Position numbers and translations under genes: made by a program. A stretch of DNA of 64,000 bases from CAIXDN01 sp964482085 (lineage in GTDB: Bacteria; Patescibacteriota; Patescibacteriia; 2-12-FULL-60-25). Where the stretch lies: NCBI GenBank assembly GCA_964482085.1, contig CAYZVS010000002.1, positions 1-64,000 on the forward strand, in the 5' to 3' direction. Under the pieces are notes generated by a model. It saw only the letters and a list, made by a program, of their open reading frames with translations. It did not search any database and was not told where the DNA came from. This document shows positions 1-9,209 of this stretch, in pieces. Numbering within the stretch: the first letter of the stretch is position 1; the number at the start of each line of letters is the position of its first letter.

Positions 1-69
1 CCTTCTGCGAAGGGAGACTTTCCGATTCAGAACCCCTCCTTCGTAGAAGGGAGGGGTAGGGGTGGGTCA
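1..69 (+). repeat. Palindromic repeat, copy 1 (cut by window edge)
   Basis: The sequence holds two hairpin-forming cores, CCTTCTGCGAAGG and CCCCTCCTTCGTAGAAGGGAGGGG-like arms, followed by GGGGTAGGGGTGGGT. The same order of elements occurs at 35935-36020 and, inverted, at 49094-49182. The left end is cut by the window. The repeat ends a few bases beyond the stop codon of the minus-strand gene at 73-1644, so it sits at a gene 3' end as copy 2 does. It may double as a transcription terminator. Confidence 0.85.
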
Positions 70-72
70 TAG

Positions 73-1644
73 TTAGAACTGAATCCTTGCATTCAGGGCG
101 ATGATCGCTCCTAATTCCTCAGCTGTGGGTAAAGTTGGATCCAATTTACGTTTCTCCTCAACCAACTGAGCCACTGGTTTTGCCGTAGAAAAGCTTTCTG
201 CAACAAGTCGTAGATATTGTTGTTGTAAGGGTGAGGATCTCCAAGCGGTAACACCATCTGTCCATCGTTCAAAAGACTCGCGCTTCAGCGTCTCGAGTTT
301 CTGATAAATTTTTTCCGCAGCTTGATCAGGAGTCTTTGCCTGACGTCGAAATGTTTCGATATCCATCATTTTCAACTCATCGCCGAGGCCAGAAAGCCGT
401 AGAGGTGCGACAACGTCAACCATGGATGGTCTTGAAGGTACTTGCGGCGTCTGATTTTGCGGCATTGGACTGCCCTGCATGACAGCGCGTAATTGCTCGA
501 CGGCGCCATCTCCTTTTGCACCGGCGACCTTGTTTTTATACCACTCGGCATGCTCCTCACTCTCACGTTGCTTTCGTTCATCGATCTTTTTTCTCTGATC
601 TTCCTGTGTAGCTTCTATTAATTTCCTTTCCTCCTCCTCGATATTAGAGCGTTGACCCGTGTAGGTCGACTCTATCGCTGCCGCTACTTTATCAGCCACA
701 TCAGCCGTCAACCCAACTCCACCGATATGTGTTTCTCTTTCAAGCATGCCGCGAGCCTGCTGTGCATTACGAACATCACGCATTCTGGTTGAGACGACAT
801 TCCTGAGTCGCTTTGTCGTGTATTCATCTAGTCCAAGATCTCCGATCTTTTTCATGGCATCGTCAATGGCAGCTTCAAGAATTGGATCATTGTCCTTTCC
901 CTTTGGCATTCCAGCTGTATTCACTTCATCCGAATCACTCGATTTCTTTGTTGCTCCCGCGATTTCTGCTTGCTCGGCATTCTCTTCTTGTTGAAAATTA
1001 CGATACCATTCCGCATATTTCTGTTCCGACATGACCTGCGTTGATGCCAAGAACGTATCCATCTCACGCACAAACGCTTGCGCTTGCTGTAGAGCAAACC
1101 CTAATCCCCCTTCCGATGCAGAGCGTTGCAGAATCTCCAGCATTTGCTCGCTTGTTCTAACGCCGCTGATAAATGAAACCATTGCATCGCGCAGTTTACG
1201 CACGACTTCCTCGTTTAGAAGACTCAACTTGGCAAGCGAGGCGATTCTTCTGACAGCCGCACCATAGGAAACGGGTCGCAAAGAAATACGAATAGAGCTT
1301 TGGATCTCTCCCATCGGAACTCCGAGCTCGAGTAGTCTCGATTCCACATCCCATGCAACCATATCCGCCAAAGGCAGAATCACATTCAGCAAGACAGCTC
1401 TCTCCACATCTTCTGGCTTTCTATCAGAAGCGAGACCCTTAATTTTTACTGTGAACTCTTCCTTGGAAAGCTTCAAAAAGAGAACTTCCCAGACCACGTC
1501 CATGATGCGATCCCATGCATCGTTATCGTAAGCGAGTTTTGTTTGAGCCTTATCCTCGTTCGTACCGGAAATACCGCTCATCAAATACTCCTGGACGGCC
1601 TCCGGAGAATCTTTAAACCCTTGCAGCCATTCATCGCGATTCAT
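73..1644 (-). CDS. Hypothetical protein with internal duplication
   Basis: A 523-residue soluble protein of no family I recognise, with no signal peptide or membrane segment. Two stretches about 130 residues apart resemble each other. Residues about 148-214 start RKLRDAMVSF, contain EGGLG and end YAEWYRN. Residues about 278-371 start KRLRNVVSTR, contain IGGVG and end HAEWYKN. The second copy carries a charged Glu/Arg/Lys-rich helix before its AEWY motif. A Pro/Gln-rich linker (about 393-407) leads to a C-terminal helical part. The gene begins 3 bases after the VirB6-like gene stops, so the two are co-transcribed. It may be a cytoplasmic partner of that membrane protein; this is inference from position only. 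Confidence 0.7.
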   Translation of the reverse strand: MNRDEWLQGFKDSPEAVQEYLMSGISGTNEDKAQTKLAYDNDAWDRIMDVVWEVLFLKLSKEEFTVKIKGLASDRKPEDVERAVLLNVILPLADMVAWDVESRLLELGVPMGEIQSSIRISLRPVSYGAAVRRIASLAKLSLLNEEVVRKLRDAMVSFISGVRTSEQMLEILQRSASEGGLGFALQQAQAFVREMDTFLASTQVMSEQKYAEWYRNFQQEENAEQAEIAGATKKSSDSDEVNTAGMPKGKDNDPILEAAIDDAMKKIGDLGLDEYTTKRLRNVVSTRMRDVRNAQQARGMLERETHIGGVGLTADVADKVAAAIESTYTGQRSNIEEEERKLIEATQEDQRKKIDERKQRESEEHAEWYKNKVAGAKGDGAVEQLRAVMQGSPMPQNQTPQVPSRPSMVDVVAPLRLSGLGDELKMMDIETFRRQAKTPDQAAEKIYQKLETLKRESFERWTDGVTAWRSSPLQQQYLRLVAESFSTAKPVAQLVEEKRKLDPTLPTAEELGAIIALNARIQF

Positions 1645-1647
1645 ATA

Positions 1648-4593
1648 TTACGGTGCGCGAAGATCACGGTTCGGTCTATATGCATTAAGAATTCTACTGT
1701 TGATATTCTTAGTGTTGTCATCAACTTCTTTTGAAATAGCATCGGATAAAGCGACGACCTTCAGTTCTTCAGCTGATAATTTTCTGTTCGCTTGAATCAA
1801 GCTATCAGCTCTCTGTTTAGTTGTCACAACAAGATTAGTAAGTGCATTACGAATTTGTGGATGGAGCCGTTCTATGTTTCTGATAAAAGTTGCATCCACC
1901 GCACCACTTATAGGGCTAGCTAAGCCTGTGGCAGCAGCAGAAATTAAGGAGATCTGTTTCTTGTCAGGAACACCCTGTTGATCAAGCTGTAACAACGTTT
2001 GGCCAGAGAATTTCATGTCAGCATTAGCTTTTTGGGTATCTCCGCTATAAAGCGCAGCCATGCCTGTTGATAGCTCTTTTTCAAGTTCTCCCCCAACGGT
2101 GTCAACCATTAACGTATCGGTCGGAGAGGTATCACCTTTTGAAAAAAGATCTGCAACTGACCCGCCGTTGCCAACAAACCCTCTTGCAAGAGCGACCGGA
2201 TCTCCCACTGGTCCTGCTGCTCCTGACTTACGAAACTCCCTATCCTGCAACAGCTGGCTATTCGCAGCAGCATAATTCTTTGTATGGACACGTGTACCTG
2301 ACTGTAGTTTGCCTGAAGAATTATCGATCCAACCACCGTTCTTGCCCCTACTAACATCAAATGTTTGAATCATGTCATCTGCGGCATTTTTACGATGCTG
2401 CAATGATCCAGCTTCATCTGTCGTCAACCCCGGTGAATTAGTTACAAATAACTCATGGGCATCAAGTCCTTCAATGAGTGCTTTGTTTCCAGACTTCTCT
2501 ACTGATTCTTTAAGTCGAGTATAGGCGGCTGTATCATCGATCTTTAGTTCGCTCGTTTCAGCATCCTTAACCCAGCCATTCTTCAACATAAAACCAGTAA
2601 GAAGATCACCGCTCATCGCGTCTTGCTTGTTAATATCCTTGTACTTTTCCGGATCGGTTGCCAGGTTTTCAATTTCTTTTGCTCGGTCGGCATCAGAGGC
2701 CATATACGGATTAACGCGGATGGCTTTCTGTAGATCTTCTATCTTATCTTTATCCCCTAAGCCCTTAGCCAACTGTAGTTGAGCCTGTATGAACTTCTGT
2801 TGGTCACTATAAGCATCCTTCTCAGCCAAGACTTTGCTACCATTTCTTGCTTCCTCTGGTGTCTTCCCAGATGCAATGAGTTGGTCAACATACTTGTTTT
2901 CATTTTTCTTTGCTTCACGATCACGAATCTTATCCGTACCCAAGATTTCATTTGCTTTCATCGCTCCAGACTTAGCGCCAAGCGTTCTAAAGGCACTCGT
3001 ACTATTACTAAATGTTCCACCAACAAGCTTTTGGTCCTCGTCTGTACCAAACTTGGCGACATTACCCAAAACTGCTGCTTCTGCAGCTCCTTGTTTCTGT
3101 GCTTCCTCACGTCTTAGTGTAAGTCCCTTAGCCAAAGTTCCTCTGAGTGGAGTGCGTACAGAATCTGGTAATGGAATTTTGCCAATTGTTTTCAAACCGA
3201 GATCGGAAGCACGTCTTGTGACATCAAGACGTCGATCAACGGCACGCGCCCCAGCTCGTCCTGCGTAACCAGCGGCCAAGAATGGCGCCAATGCTCCTAA
3301 TCTACCAAGTGAAGTCCCAGCACTCTTGGCTCGCGATGCAAAGTTGGTCAATACTGTGCTTCCAAGCGAGTTCGCTGTCTTCACGGCTTGGTCCAGACCC
3401 ATCATTAATAAGGTAATACCAACAATGAAAGACGCAATCGATTGCGCATTTCCAATCTCGCTTAAAAAGACTTGCGTGCTACCTTCAACTTGAAAATCCA
3501 AAACTTGTGACAGTCCCTCTCCGGCAGATCCTGTGTTTGCCGACTGGACAATTGCCAGTGTTAACCACAGAAAAAACGCAATAATAGGTCCACCGCTCAA
3601 AAGACTGCCTAGTCGAGACCAATATTCTCCAGAGATTCCACCAAGACTCTTGGAAAGCCTCGCTGGAAGCGCGGTTACAAAGAATGCGAGCGGAGAAAGG
3701 ATAAGCGCAATCCAAAGTCCAACAATACGGAAAATAAGAAATCCCGTCATGATAGAAACCACAGAAATCATGATTCCGAGCATGAAAATCGCCAACATGT
3801 AGGAAACGATCAGGTTTACACCCGTAGCTGATCCAGCAGGTGCATTCGCAGAAAGTTGCATGATCTCTGTTAAGCCCAGCGCATTTACAAAGTTTCCAGT
3901 AGCTGCTGACGCAAACGCATTTACAAAGGTCAACATCACGACCTGTGAAAAATCGATAGCAAGTTGAATGAGTGTCTTAGAAAAGTTGATCAAGACAGCC
4001 ATCGCCAAAAGTTTTGGTAAAACCTTTGTGTAATGTAGATCACTTCCCGCTTGATCTATTATCGTTGCAAAAGCTGAAACCAAAAGCACGATGATAAAAA
4101 ACATGTTGCACACGTCTCTTACAATCGGCCAGCCCACTTCAACCGGCGCTGCCCTCGCAAATCCGTTATATTTAGCAAAAGCTAACAGAATCGTAAGAAT
4201 CAAAGTGACTAATTGCCCGAGCAACTGAACGATCATCCCAAGAACCAGGGTAATACCGCGACACAGAAATCCAAGAAATGGATTTTCACCACAAGCATCG
4301 CTCGTGCTCAAGACCTCCTCTCTACGTACTGCTCGTTCTTCACTTGTGCTAGCTAAATCGGTTGCAAAGGTGACTCCGCATTTAGCATCTATTAATCCGC
4401 CCAGTTCTCTACAAACACATGCGCCTGCCGTCGCACACGTATCACCGGTATTACAATCCGAATCCTGTGTACAGGCCTCGTTCAAACCAGCGGCATACGT
4501 TGTTTTTACGTCCACGGTCAAAAAGAATCCCGAAACGGCAATAAAAACTCCTGCGGCTATAAGCCCTGTCCGACGCAAAGAACCATAAGACAT
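1648..4593 (-). CDS. VirB6/TrbL-like membrane protein with Cys-rich N-terminus
   Basis: A 981-residue protein with an N-terminal hydrophobic signal (about 9-27), then an exported Cys-rich stretch with evenly spaced cysteines at about 41, 47, 53, 59, 61 and 72 (CTQDSDCNTGDTC). About six to eight membrane segments lie between 112 and 405, followed by a long Lys/Asp/Glu-rich soluble C-terminus to residue 981. The polytopic core with large cytoplasmic tail resembles VirB6/TrbL inner-membrane subunits of type IV secretion systems, which CPR genomes often carry; the assignment is by architecture, not by a diagnostic motif. The 523-residue protein follows 3 bases downstream. A -10-like TATACT lies 11 bases before the ATG. 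Confidence 0.6.
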   Translation of the reverse strand: MSYGSLRRTGLIAAGVFIAVSGFFLTVDVKTTYAAGLNEACTQDSDCNTGDTCATAGACVCRELGGLIDAKCGVTFATDLASTSEERAVRREEVLSTSDACGENPFLGFLCRGITLVLGMIVQLLGQLVTLILTILLAFAKYNGFARAAPVEVGWPIVRDVCNMFFIIVLLVSAFATIIDQAGSDLHYTKVLPKLLAMAVLINFSKTLIQLAIDFSQVVMLTFVNAFASAATGNFVNALGLTEIMQLSANAPAGSATGVNLIVSYMLAIFMLGIMISVVSIMTGFLIFRIVGLWIALILSPLAFFVTALPARLSKSLGGISGEYWSRLGSLLSGGPIIAFFLWLTLAIVQSANTGSAGEGLSQVLDFQVEGSTQVFLSEIGNAQSIASFIVGITLLMMGLDQAVKTANSLGSTVLTNFASRAKSAGTSLGRLGALAPFLAAGYAGRAGARAVDRRLDVTRRASDLGLKTIGKIPLPDSVRTPLRGTLAKGLTLRREEAQKQGAAEAAVLGNVAKFGTDEDQKLVGGTFSNSTSAFRTLGAKSGAMKANEILGTDKIRDREAKKNENKYVDQLIASGKTPEEARNGSKVLAEKDAYSDQQKFIQAQLQLAKGLGDKDKIEDLQKAIRVNPYMASDADRAKEIENLATDPEKYKDINKQDAMSGDLLTGFMLKNGWVKDAETSELKIDDTAAYTRLKESVEKSGNKALIEGLDAHELFVTNSPGLTTDEAGSLQHRKNAADDMIQTFDVSRGKNGGWIDNSSGKLQSGTRVHTKNYAAANSQLLQDREFRKSGAAGPVGDPVALARGFVGNGGSVADLFSKGDTSPTDTLMVDTVGGELEKELSTGMAALYSGDTQKANADMKFSGQTLLQLDQQGVPDKKQISLISAAATGLASPISGAVDATFIRNIERLHPQIRNALTNLVVTTKQRADSLIQANRKLSAEELKVVALSDAISKEVDDNTKNINSRILNAYRPNRDLRAP

Positions 4594-4711
4594 AACTTTG
4601 CGTCAGTATAGCACAAGACGATCTAAGAATGCATATAAAAATAACCATCCATCCACAGCTCGTTAGCCGATTGCCCGTAACAAAGAATCGTGCTAGTCTC
4701 AAAATTGATTT

Positions 4712-6214
4712 TTGATGCTACACGACATGTCGTCCGTGAATTTTTTGAACGTAGATCATGACGCCGTTGCCCGTCGCAAAACCCTCGCGCTGGCCGGCGT
4801 TTTTACGTTGCTCGTCGCTGTCATCGCATTCATGGGTGCTGCTGCTTCCTATCGTTCTGTAGAGCGCGGGACAAATGTCTTTACGGAGTTTGGCCGTCTT
4901 CCAGTTATTGGTGACATACACAATCTCGTCTTTGGCTCATCTCCTGACCTTGGCACATCGCTCAGCGGTCAAAAAGACGATGAGCCCAACTTGATGCGCA
5001 TTCTCGTGCTTGGTATCGGTGGCGCAGGACATGACGGTTCACTGCTCACAGACACCATCATGCTTACGACGATCGACCTTGATAATAAAAAAGTTGGCAT
5101 GGTGTCCATCCCTCGTGACACAGCCTATCCGCGTGGCGACGGAACCTTTGAAAAAATCAATTCCGTTCACGCTTGGGAAGAACAGGCGCATCCCGGTGAA
5201 GGCGCTGTAAAAACAGCGCGTAAATTCTCAGATTTTTTTGGTATTAATATCGATCATGTCGTCCGAATCGACTTCCGTGGCTTTGCCGCACTTGTCGATG
5301 CTCTCGGAGGTGTTGATATCGATGTTCAACGCGGATTTACTGATACCCAGTATCCAACGAGTGACGATTTGTGGCAGACCGTCTCTTTTAAGAAAGGAAT
5401 GCGCCACATGGACGGTGCTACGGCACTTATCTTTGTCCGATCCCGTCACGGTAACGGAGGTGAAGGCTCTGACTTTGCGCGCGCGGCACGTCAGCAACTC
5501 GTCATGCTCGCTGTCCGTGAAAAGCTACTCTCCCTCAATACGCTCGCGGATCCGGGAAAACTTGCAAAGCTGTATCAGGCCGTAACCAATCACTTACAAT
5601 CTGATCTTTCACCATGGGACGCCATCAAACTCGCACCTCTTATTGAAGATTTTCAGACAGATAAGCTAACCTCGCATGTTTTAAGCGATGCGCCAGACGG
5701 TGAGCTCGTTTCCGCAAACTTGAACAATAACTACCTGCTATTTCCACGCGGCAATGACTGGTCACGGATCAAAGGCCTCATTAAAGACCCTTTTGCTTCA
5801 GATAAAGAGCGTGAACAAAACGCCACAAATTTGTCTAAGATTGAAGTAAAAAACGGTACTTTGCACACAGGGTTAGCCTTTCAAGTGTCTAATAATCTCA
5901 ATCTCGGCGGTTTTCAAGCTCAAAACATGGGCAATGCGAATAGACGCAGTTACGCAAGAACACTGTTGCTAGACTTGACAAATGGCCAAAAATCCGATGA
6001 CCTAGCCAAATTGCGCCGCCAGTTAGACGCAGATATCTCCCTTTCAACGGTTACAACAACCACGGCCGCCGATGGCTCAAAGCACCGAGTCGTCTATGCA
6101 GCCGCATCGTCACAAGAGACGATCTACGATGGAGATACGGATTTTCTTGTCATTTTAGGCGAGAGTTCCTACGCGCTGGTATCCAATTCCTATGCGACAC
6201 AAACAGGGCCGTAA
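4712..6214 (+). CDS. LytR-CpsA-Psr (LCP) family protein
   Basis: A 500-residue membrane-anchored protein with one N-terminal transmembrane segment (about 23-45). The LCP catalytic domain (about 94-270) has the family motifs VSIPRDT and DHVVRIDFRGF, with the conserved arginines that bind a pyrophosphate lipid. The C-terminal part (about 372-495; IEVKNGT, DTDFLVILG) looks like a LytR_C domain. LCP enzymes transfer glycopolymers from polyprenyl-pyrophosphate carriers to peptidoglycan outside the membrane. This fits the many glycosyltransferases and the WecG/TagA-type enzyme in the window. der starts one base after its stop, so the two are probably co-transcribed. Confidence 0.88.
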   Translation: MMLHDMSSVNFLNVDHDAVARRKTLALAGVFTLLVAVIAFMGAAASYRSVERGTNVFTEFGRLPVIGDIHNLVFGSSPDLGTSLSGQKDDEPNLMRILVLGIGGAGHDGSLLTDTIMLTTIDLDNKKVGMVSIPRDTAYPRGDGTFEKINSVHAWEEQAHPGEGAVKTARKFSDFFGINIDHVVRIDFRGFAALVDALGGVDIDVQRGFTDTQYPTSDDLWQTVSFKKGMRHMDGATALIFVRSRHGNGGEGSDFARAARQQLVMLAVREKLLSLNTLADPGKLAKLYQAVTNHLQSDLSPWDAIKLAPLIEDFQTDKLTSHVLSDAPDGELVSANLNNNYLLFPRGNDWSRIKGLIKDPFASDKEREQNATNLSKIEVKNGTLHTGLAFQVSNNLNLGGFQAQNMGNANRRSYARTLLLDLTNGQKSDDLAKLRRQLDADISLSTVTTTTAADGSKHRVVYAAASSQETIYDGDTDFLVILGESSYALVSNSYATQTGP

Positions 6215-6215
6215 C

Positions 6216-7673
6216 ATGCCGCGAGTCGCGCTCGTCGGACGTACAAATGTTGGAAAATCCACCCTTTGGAATCGTTTGACCGAGTCAGGCCGCGCCATCG
6301 TTAGTTCAAGCCTCCACACGACCCGAGATCGCAACTACGCCCCCGTCATCTGGAATGGCGCATCTTTTGAATTGGTCGACACGGGTGGAATGGACACAGA
6401 GAACGATTCCATCGGGCAAGGCATTCGTAAGCAAGCGGAAAAAGCTATTGAAGATGCTGATATTGTCCTCTTTGTGGTCGATGCCAAGACAGGCATCATG
6501 CCGCAGGATATTGAGCTCGCTCATGATGTACGTAAACTTCACAAAAATGTCTGGCTCGTTGTCAACAAGGTCGATACGGTGCGTGACATGTCAGAAGGTC
6601 ATGCCAAGCACTGGCAGTCCCTTGGTTTTGGTTTACCGCATATTTTAAGTGCTGCAACTTCACTCGGTTCTGGTGATTTGCTCGATGAAATCTTTGTAGA
6701 ACTTGAACGCATTGGTAAGTCACCAATCATTTTGCCAGACAATCGACCATTGAAGATCGTGCTCGTTGGTCGTCCCAACGTTGGCAAGTCTTCTCTCGTT
6801 AACGCGATTCTTGGTGAGGAACGTGTCATCGTATCCCCTATTCCGCACACAACCCGCGAGCCACAAGACACGTATATCAATTATCAGGGTCGCGATATCG
6901 TTATTGTCGACACCGCAGGTATGCGCAAACGCTCGCGCATTGAGAAAGGCATCGAGGAAGCTTCGATTGAACGTAATCGCATGTCTGTTGATAATGCTGA
7001 TGTTGCCCTGCTTGTATTTGATGCAACACAAGATCCAACTTCTCAAGACCGTCACTTGGCCGGAATGCTTGAAGAGTCCAGCAAGGGTTTGATTCTTGTC
7101 GCCAATAAGTGGGATTTGGTAGAAAACAAAGAAACAAACACTTCCAGCGAGTATGAAGTATTGATTCGTCAGCTTTTCCCATTCCTCTCATGGGCTCCGA
7201 TGGTGTTCGTGAGCGCAAAGGAAAATCAACGTGCCGATAAATTGATCGAGATGGCACTTAAGGTTCAGGAAGAGCGTCAGCGCCACATCGATTACAACGC
7301 CGTTAACCGCGTTCTCAAGTGGTGTATTCAGAAAATGAAGCCTCTCGCGAGCTACGGACCAAAATCTCCTCGCATCTACGATGTCGCCCAGATCCAGCAA
7401 GCTCCGCCAACCTTCCTCGTCACCGTTCACGGCGATAAAGATAACTTGCATCCAAACTGGTTAAAGTTTTTCCAAAAGCGTTTGCGCGAGAAGTTTGCCT
7501 TCACCGGAACCGCGATTCGCGTCAAAGTTCGCCACTTGCCGATGGCAAAGACAGAAAAGAAGCGCAACATTCAAGGACCAGGCATGGAAGCCGTTGTCGG
7601 AAAAGTTCGCCACAAGAAAAAGTTGGTCAACCAGACCATGCGCCGTCAAAAGCACGGTGGTCGACGTTACTAA
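6216..7673 (+). CDS. der: Ribosome assembly GTPase Der (EngA)
   Basis: A 485-residue protein with two consecutive GTPase domains, the hallmark of Der. P-loops are GRTNVGKS at residues 8-15 and GRPNVGKS near 184. G3 boxes are DTGGM and DTAGM; G4 boxes are NKVD and NKWD. A KH-like C-terminal domain follows, ending in a basic tail. Der acts in maturation of the 50S subunit. I chose the ATG at 6216, which gives the standard MPRVALVGR start, over an in-frame ATG at 6192 that would overlap the upstream LCP gene. A hairpin terminator follows immediately. Confidence 0.95.
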   Translation: MPRVALVGRTNVGKSTLWNRLTESGRAIVSSSLHTTRDRNYAPVIWNGASFELVDTGGMDTENDSIGQGIRKQAEKAIEDADIVLFVVDAKTGIMPQDIELAHDVRKLHKNVWLVVNKVDTVRDMSEGHAKHWQSLGFGLPHILSAATSLGSGDLLDEIFVELERIGKSPIILPDNRPLKIVLVGRPNVGKSSLVNAILGEERVIVSPIPHTTREPQDTYINYQGRDIVIVDTAGMRKRSRIEKGIEEASIERNRMSVDNADVALLVFDATQDPTSQDRHLAGMLEESSKGLILVANKWDLVENKETNTSSEYEVLIRQLFPFLSWAPMVFVSAKENQRADKLIEMALKVQEERQRHIDYNAVNRVLKWCIQKMKPLASYGPKSPRIYDVAQIQQAPPTFLVTVHGDKDNLHPNWLKFFQKRLREKFAFTGTAIRVKVRHLPMAKTEKKRNIQGPGMEAVVGKVRHKKKLVNQTMRRQKHGGRRY

Positions 7674-7676
7674 GCA

Positions 7677-7702
7677 AAAATTCCCGCTCCGGCGGGAATT
7701 TT
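7677..7702 (+). terminator. Intrinsic terminator after der
   Basis: A perfect 11 bp stem (AAAATTCCCGC with its complement) closes a TCCG loop and ends in a T run. It lies 3 bases after the der stop. Its inner arms ATTCCCGC/GCGGGAAT are identical to those of the palindrome at 52992-53011. Confidence 0.8.
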
Positions 7703-7717
7703 GCTACTCTATAATAC

Positions 7718-8302
7718 ATGAAACTCATCGTCGGTCTCGGAAATCACAGCAAGAAATACGATGGAACCCGCCACAACATTGGCTGGGACGCTGTTACGAT
7801 GCTCGCTAAGCTTCTCAATGCTTCTGATTTCTCCAAAAAAACATCATTCAAGTCAGAAGTAGCTGAAGCGTCGGTCAACGATGAAAAAGTCCTGGTCGTT
7901 CATCCCCTCACCTACATGAATGCTTCAGGAGAAGCCGTCCAAGCATTCAAGAGCTATTTTAAGCTCAAGAATGAAGACATCCTGATCGTTCACGATGAGA
8001 TGGACTATCCGCCCGGTAAATTTGCTTTCTCGATCGGTTCTGGTCCGGCTGGTCATAATGGCGTTGCATCGATTCAACAGATGCTCGCCACAAAAGAAAT
8101 CGCACGGCTTCGTATTGGTATCGGTCGTCCAACAACACAAATCGCCAAAGAAGATTATGTACTCGAACACTTTTTAGATTACGAACGTAAGCTCATCAAA
8201 CCTGTTCTCCAAGATTCTTGTGAGGCAATGCGTGACTGGCTAGATCAAGGCTTGACAAAAACAATGAATACGTGGAACGGAGTAGAGAGTGCTTCCCGAT
8301 AA
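7718..8302 (+). CDS. pth: Peptidyl-tRNA hydrolase
   Basis: A 194-residue protein, the usual Pth size, which recycles tRNA from peptidyl-tRNA dropped by ribosomes. It has the start MKLIVGLGN, the catalytic His in TRHNIG (residue 19), HPLTYMNASGEAV, the Asp region HDEMDYPPGKF, and GPAGHNGVASI. One oddity is GLGNHSKKY where the family normally has GLGNPGxxY. A perfect TATAAT sits at 7710-7715, only two bases before the ATG, which is too close for an ordinary promoter of this start. The gene overlaps dprA by 14 bases, implying coupled expression. Confidence 0.93.
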   Translation: MKLIVGLGNHSKKYDGTRHNIGWDAVTMLAKLLNASDFSKKTSFKSEVAEASVNDEKVLVVHPLTYMNASGEAVQAFKSYFKLKNEDILIVHDEMDYPPGKFAFSIGSGPAGHNGVASIQQMLATKEIARLRIGIGRPTTQIAKEDYVLEHFLDYERKLIKPVLQDSCEAMRDWLDQGLTKTMNTWNGVESASR

Positions 8303-9176
8303 CATTCAATACATCTCGCGCGATGACCCGCGCTATCCTCCGTTACTGCGGCAAGTTTCTGATCCGCCAAAAGGATTGTATGTGCGTGGAAATCTTCAGG
8401 ATATTCCATGTATCTCGGTTGTTGGCACGCGACGTTGTACTTCTTATGGTCGACGTGCGACTTCTGAAATTGTCAGCGGACTAGTTGCAACCGGAATGGG
8501 AATTGTTTCCGGTATGGCACTTGGTATCGATGGTGAAGCGCACAAAGCTGCACTCATTGCAGGAGGCTACACGATCGCCGTGCTCGGAACTGGAATTGAT
8601 GAAGCCAGTCTCTATCCGCGCGAGCATATTCGCCTCGCTCATGAGATACTGGATGCAGGCGGCGCGATTGTGAGTGAAAATCCACCGGGTTCTCCATCCT
8701 TCAAGTACGCATTCCCAAGACGGAATCGTATTATTGCCGGCTGGTCTCCCGCGACACTCGTGGTAGAAGCAAATGAAAATAGCGGTTCATTGATTACCGC
8801 GCGACTCGCGCTCGAGGATAATCGTGAAGTACTCGCTGTACCTGGATCCATCTGGTCCGATGTCTCCATGGGCTGTAACAAGCTTTTATCGCTCGGTGCA
8901 AAAGTATGCACAGGGGCACGCGATATACTGGATGCACTCGAGCTTGATCGACCAGAACTCATTTCACAAGTTCGTGCTAATTTACCGTTAACAGCAGAAG
9001 AGAGTACGCTACTCGGTCTGATAAGCGGTCAAATGCACGTCGACGACCTCGCTCTTAATTCCGGATTACCCTCCTCACATGTCAGCGCTCACCTCTCCCT
9101 TTTGGAGATGAAGGGATATGTGGCTCAACTTGGCGGACAAATGTGGTCGCGGACGGCTAGCCGTTTGCCCAAATGA
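8289..9176 (+). CDS. dprA: DNA processing protein DprA (Smf)
   Basis: A 295-residue protein that loads RecA on incoming single-stranded DNA during natural transformation. The Rossmann-like core shows VVGTRRCTSYG, GMGIVSGMALGIDGEAH, TIAVLGTGID, YPREH, FPRRNRIIAG and ENSGSLITARLA. A C-terminal winged-helix-like segment (about 230-290) follows. It has no N-terminal SAM domain. It overlaps the end of pth by 14 bases. Together with the VirB6-like gene it points to DNA uptake capacity, though no ComEC or ComEA is in this window. Confidence 0.93.
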   Translation: MLPDNIQYISRDDPRYPPLLRQVSDPPKGLYVRGNLQDIPCISVVGTRRCTSYGRRATSEIVSGLVATGMGIVSGMALGIDGEAHKAALIAGGYTIAVLGTGIDEASLYPREHIRLAHEILDAGGAIVSENPPGSPSFKYAFPRRNRIIAGWSPATLVVEANENSGSLITARLALEDNREVLAVPGSIWSDVSMGCNKLLSLGAKVCTGARDILDALELDRPELISQVRANLPLTAEESTLLGLISGQMHVDDLALNSGLPSSHVSAHLSLLEMKGYVAQLGGQMWSRTASRLPK

Positions 9177-9209
9177 CAGTTCTCCTATATATCTATCAGC
9201 TATCGAATT

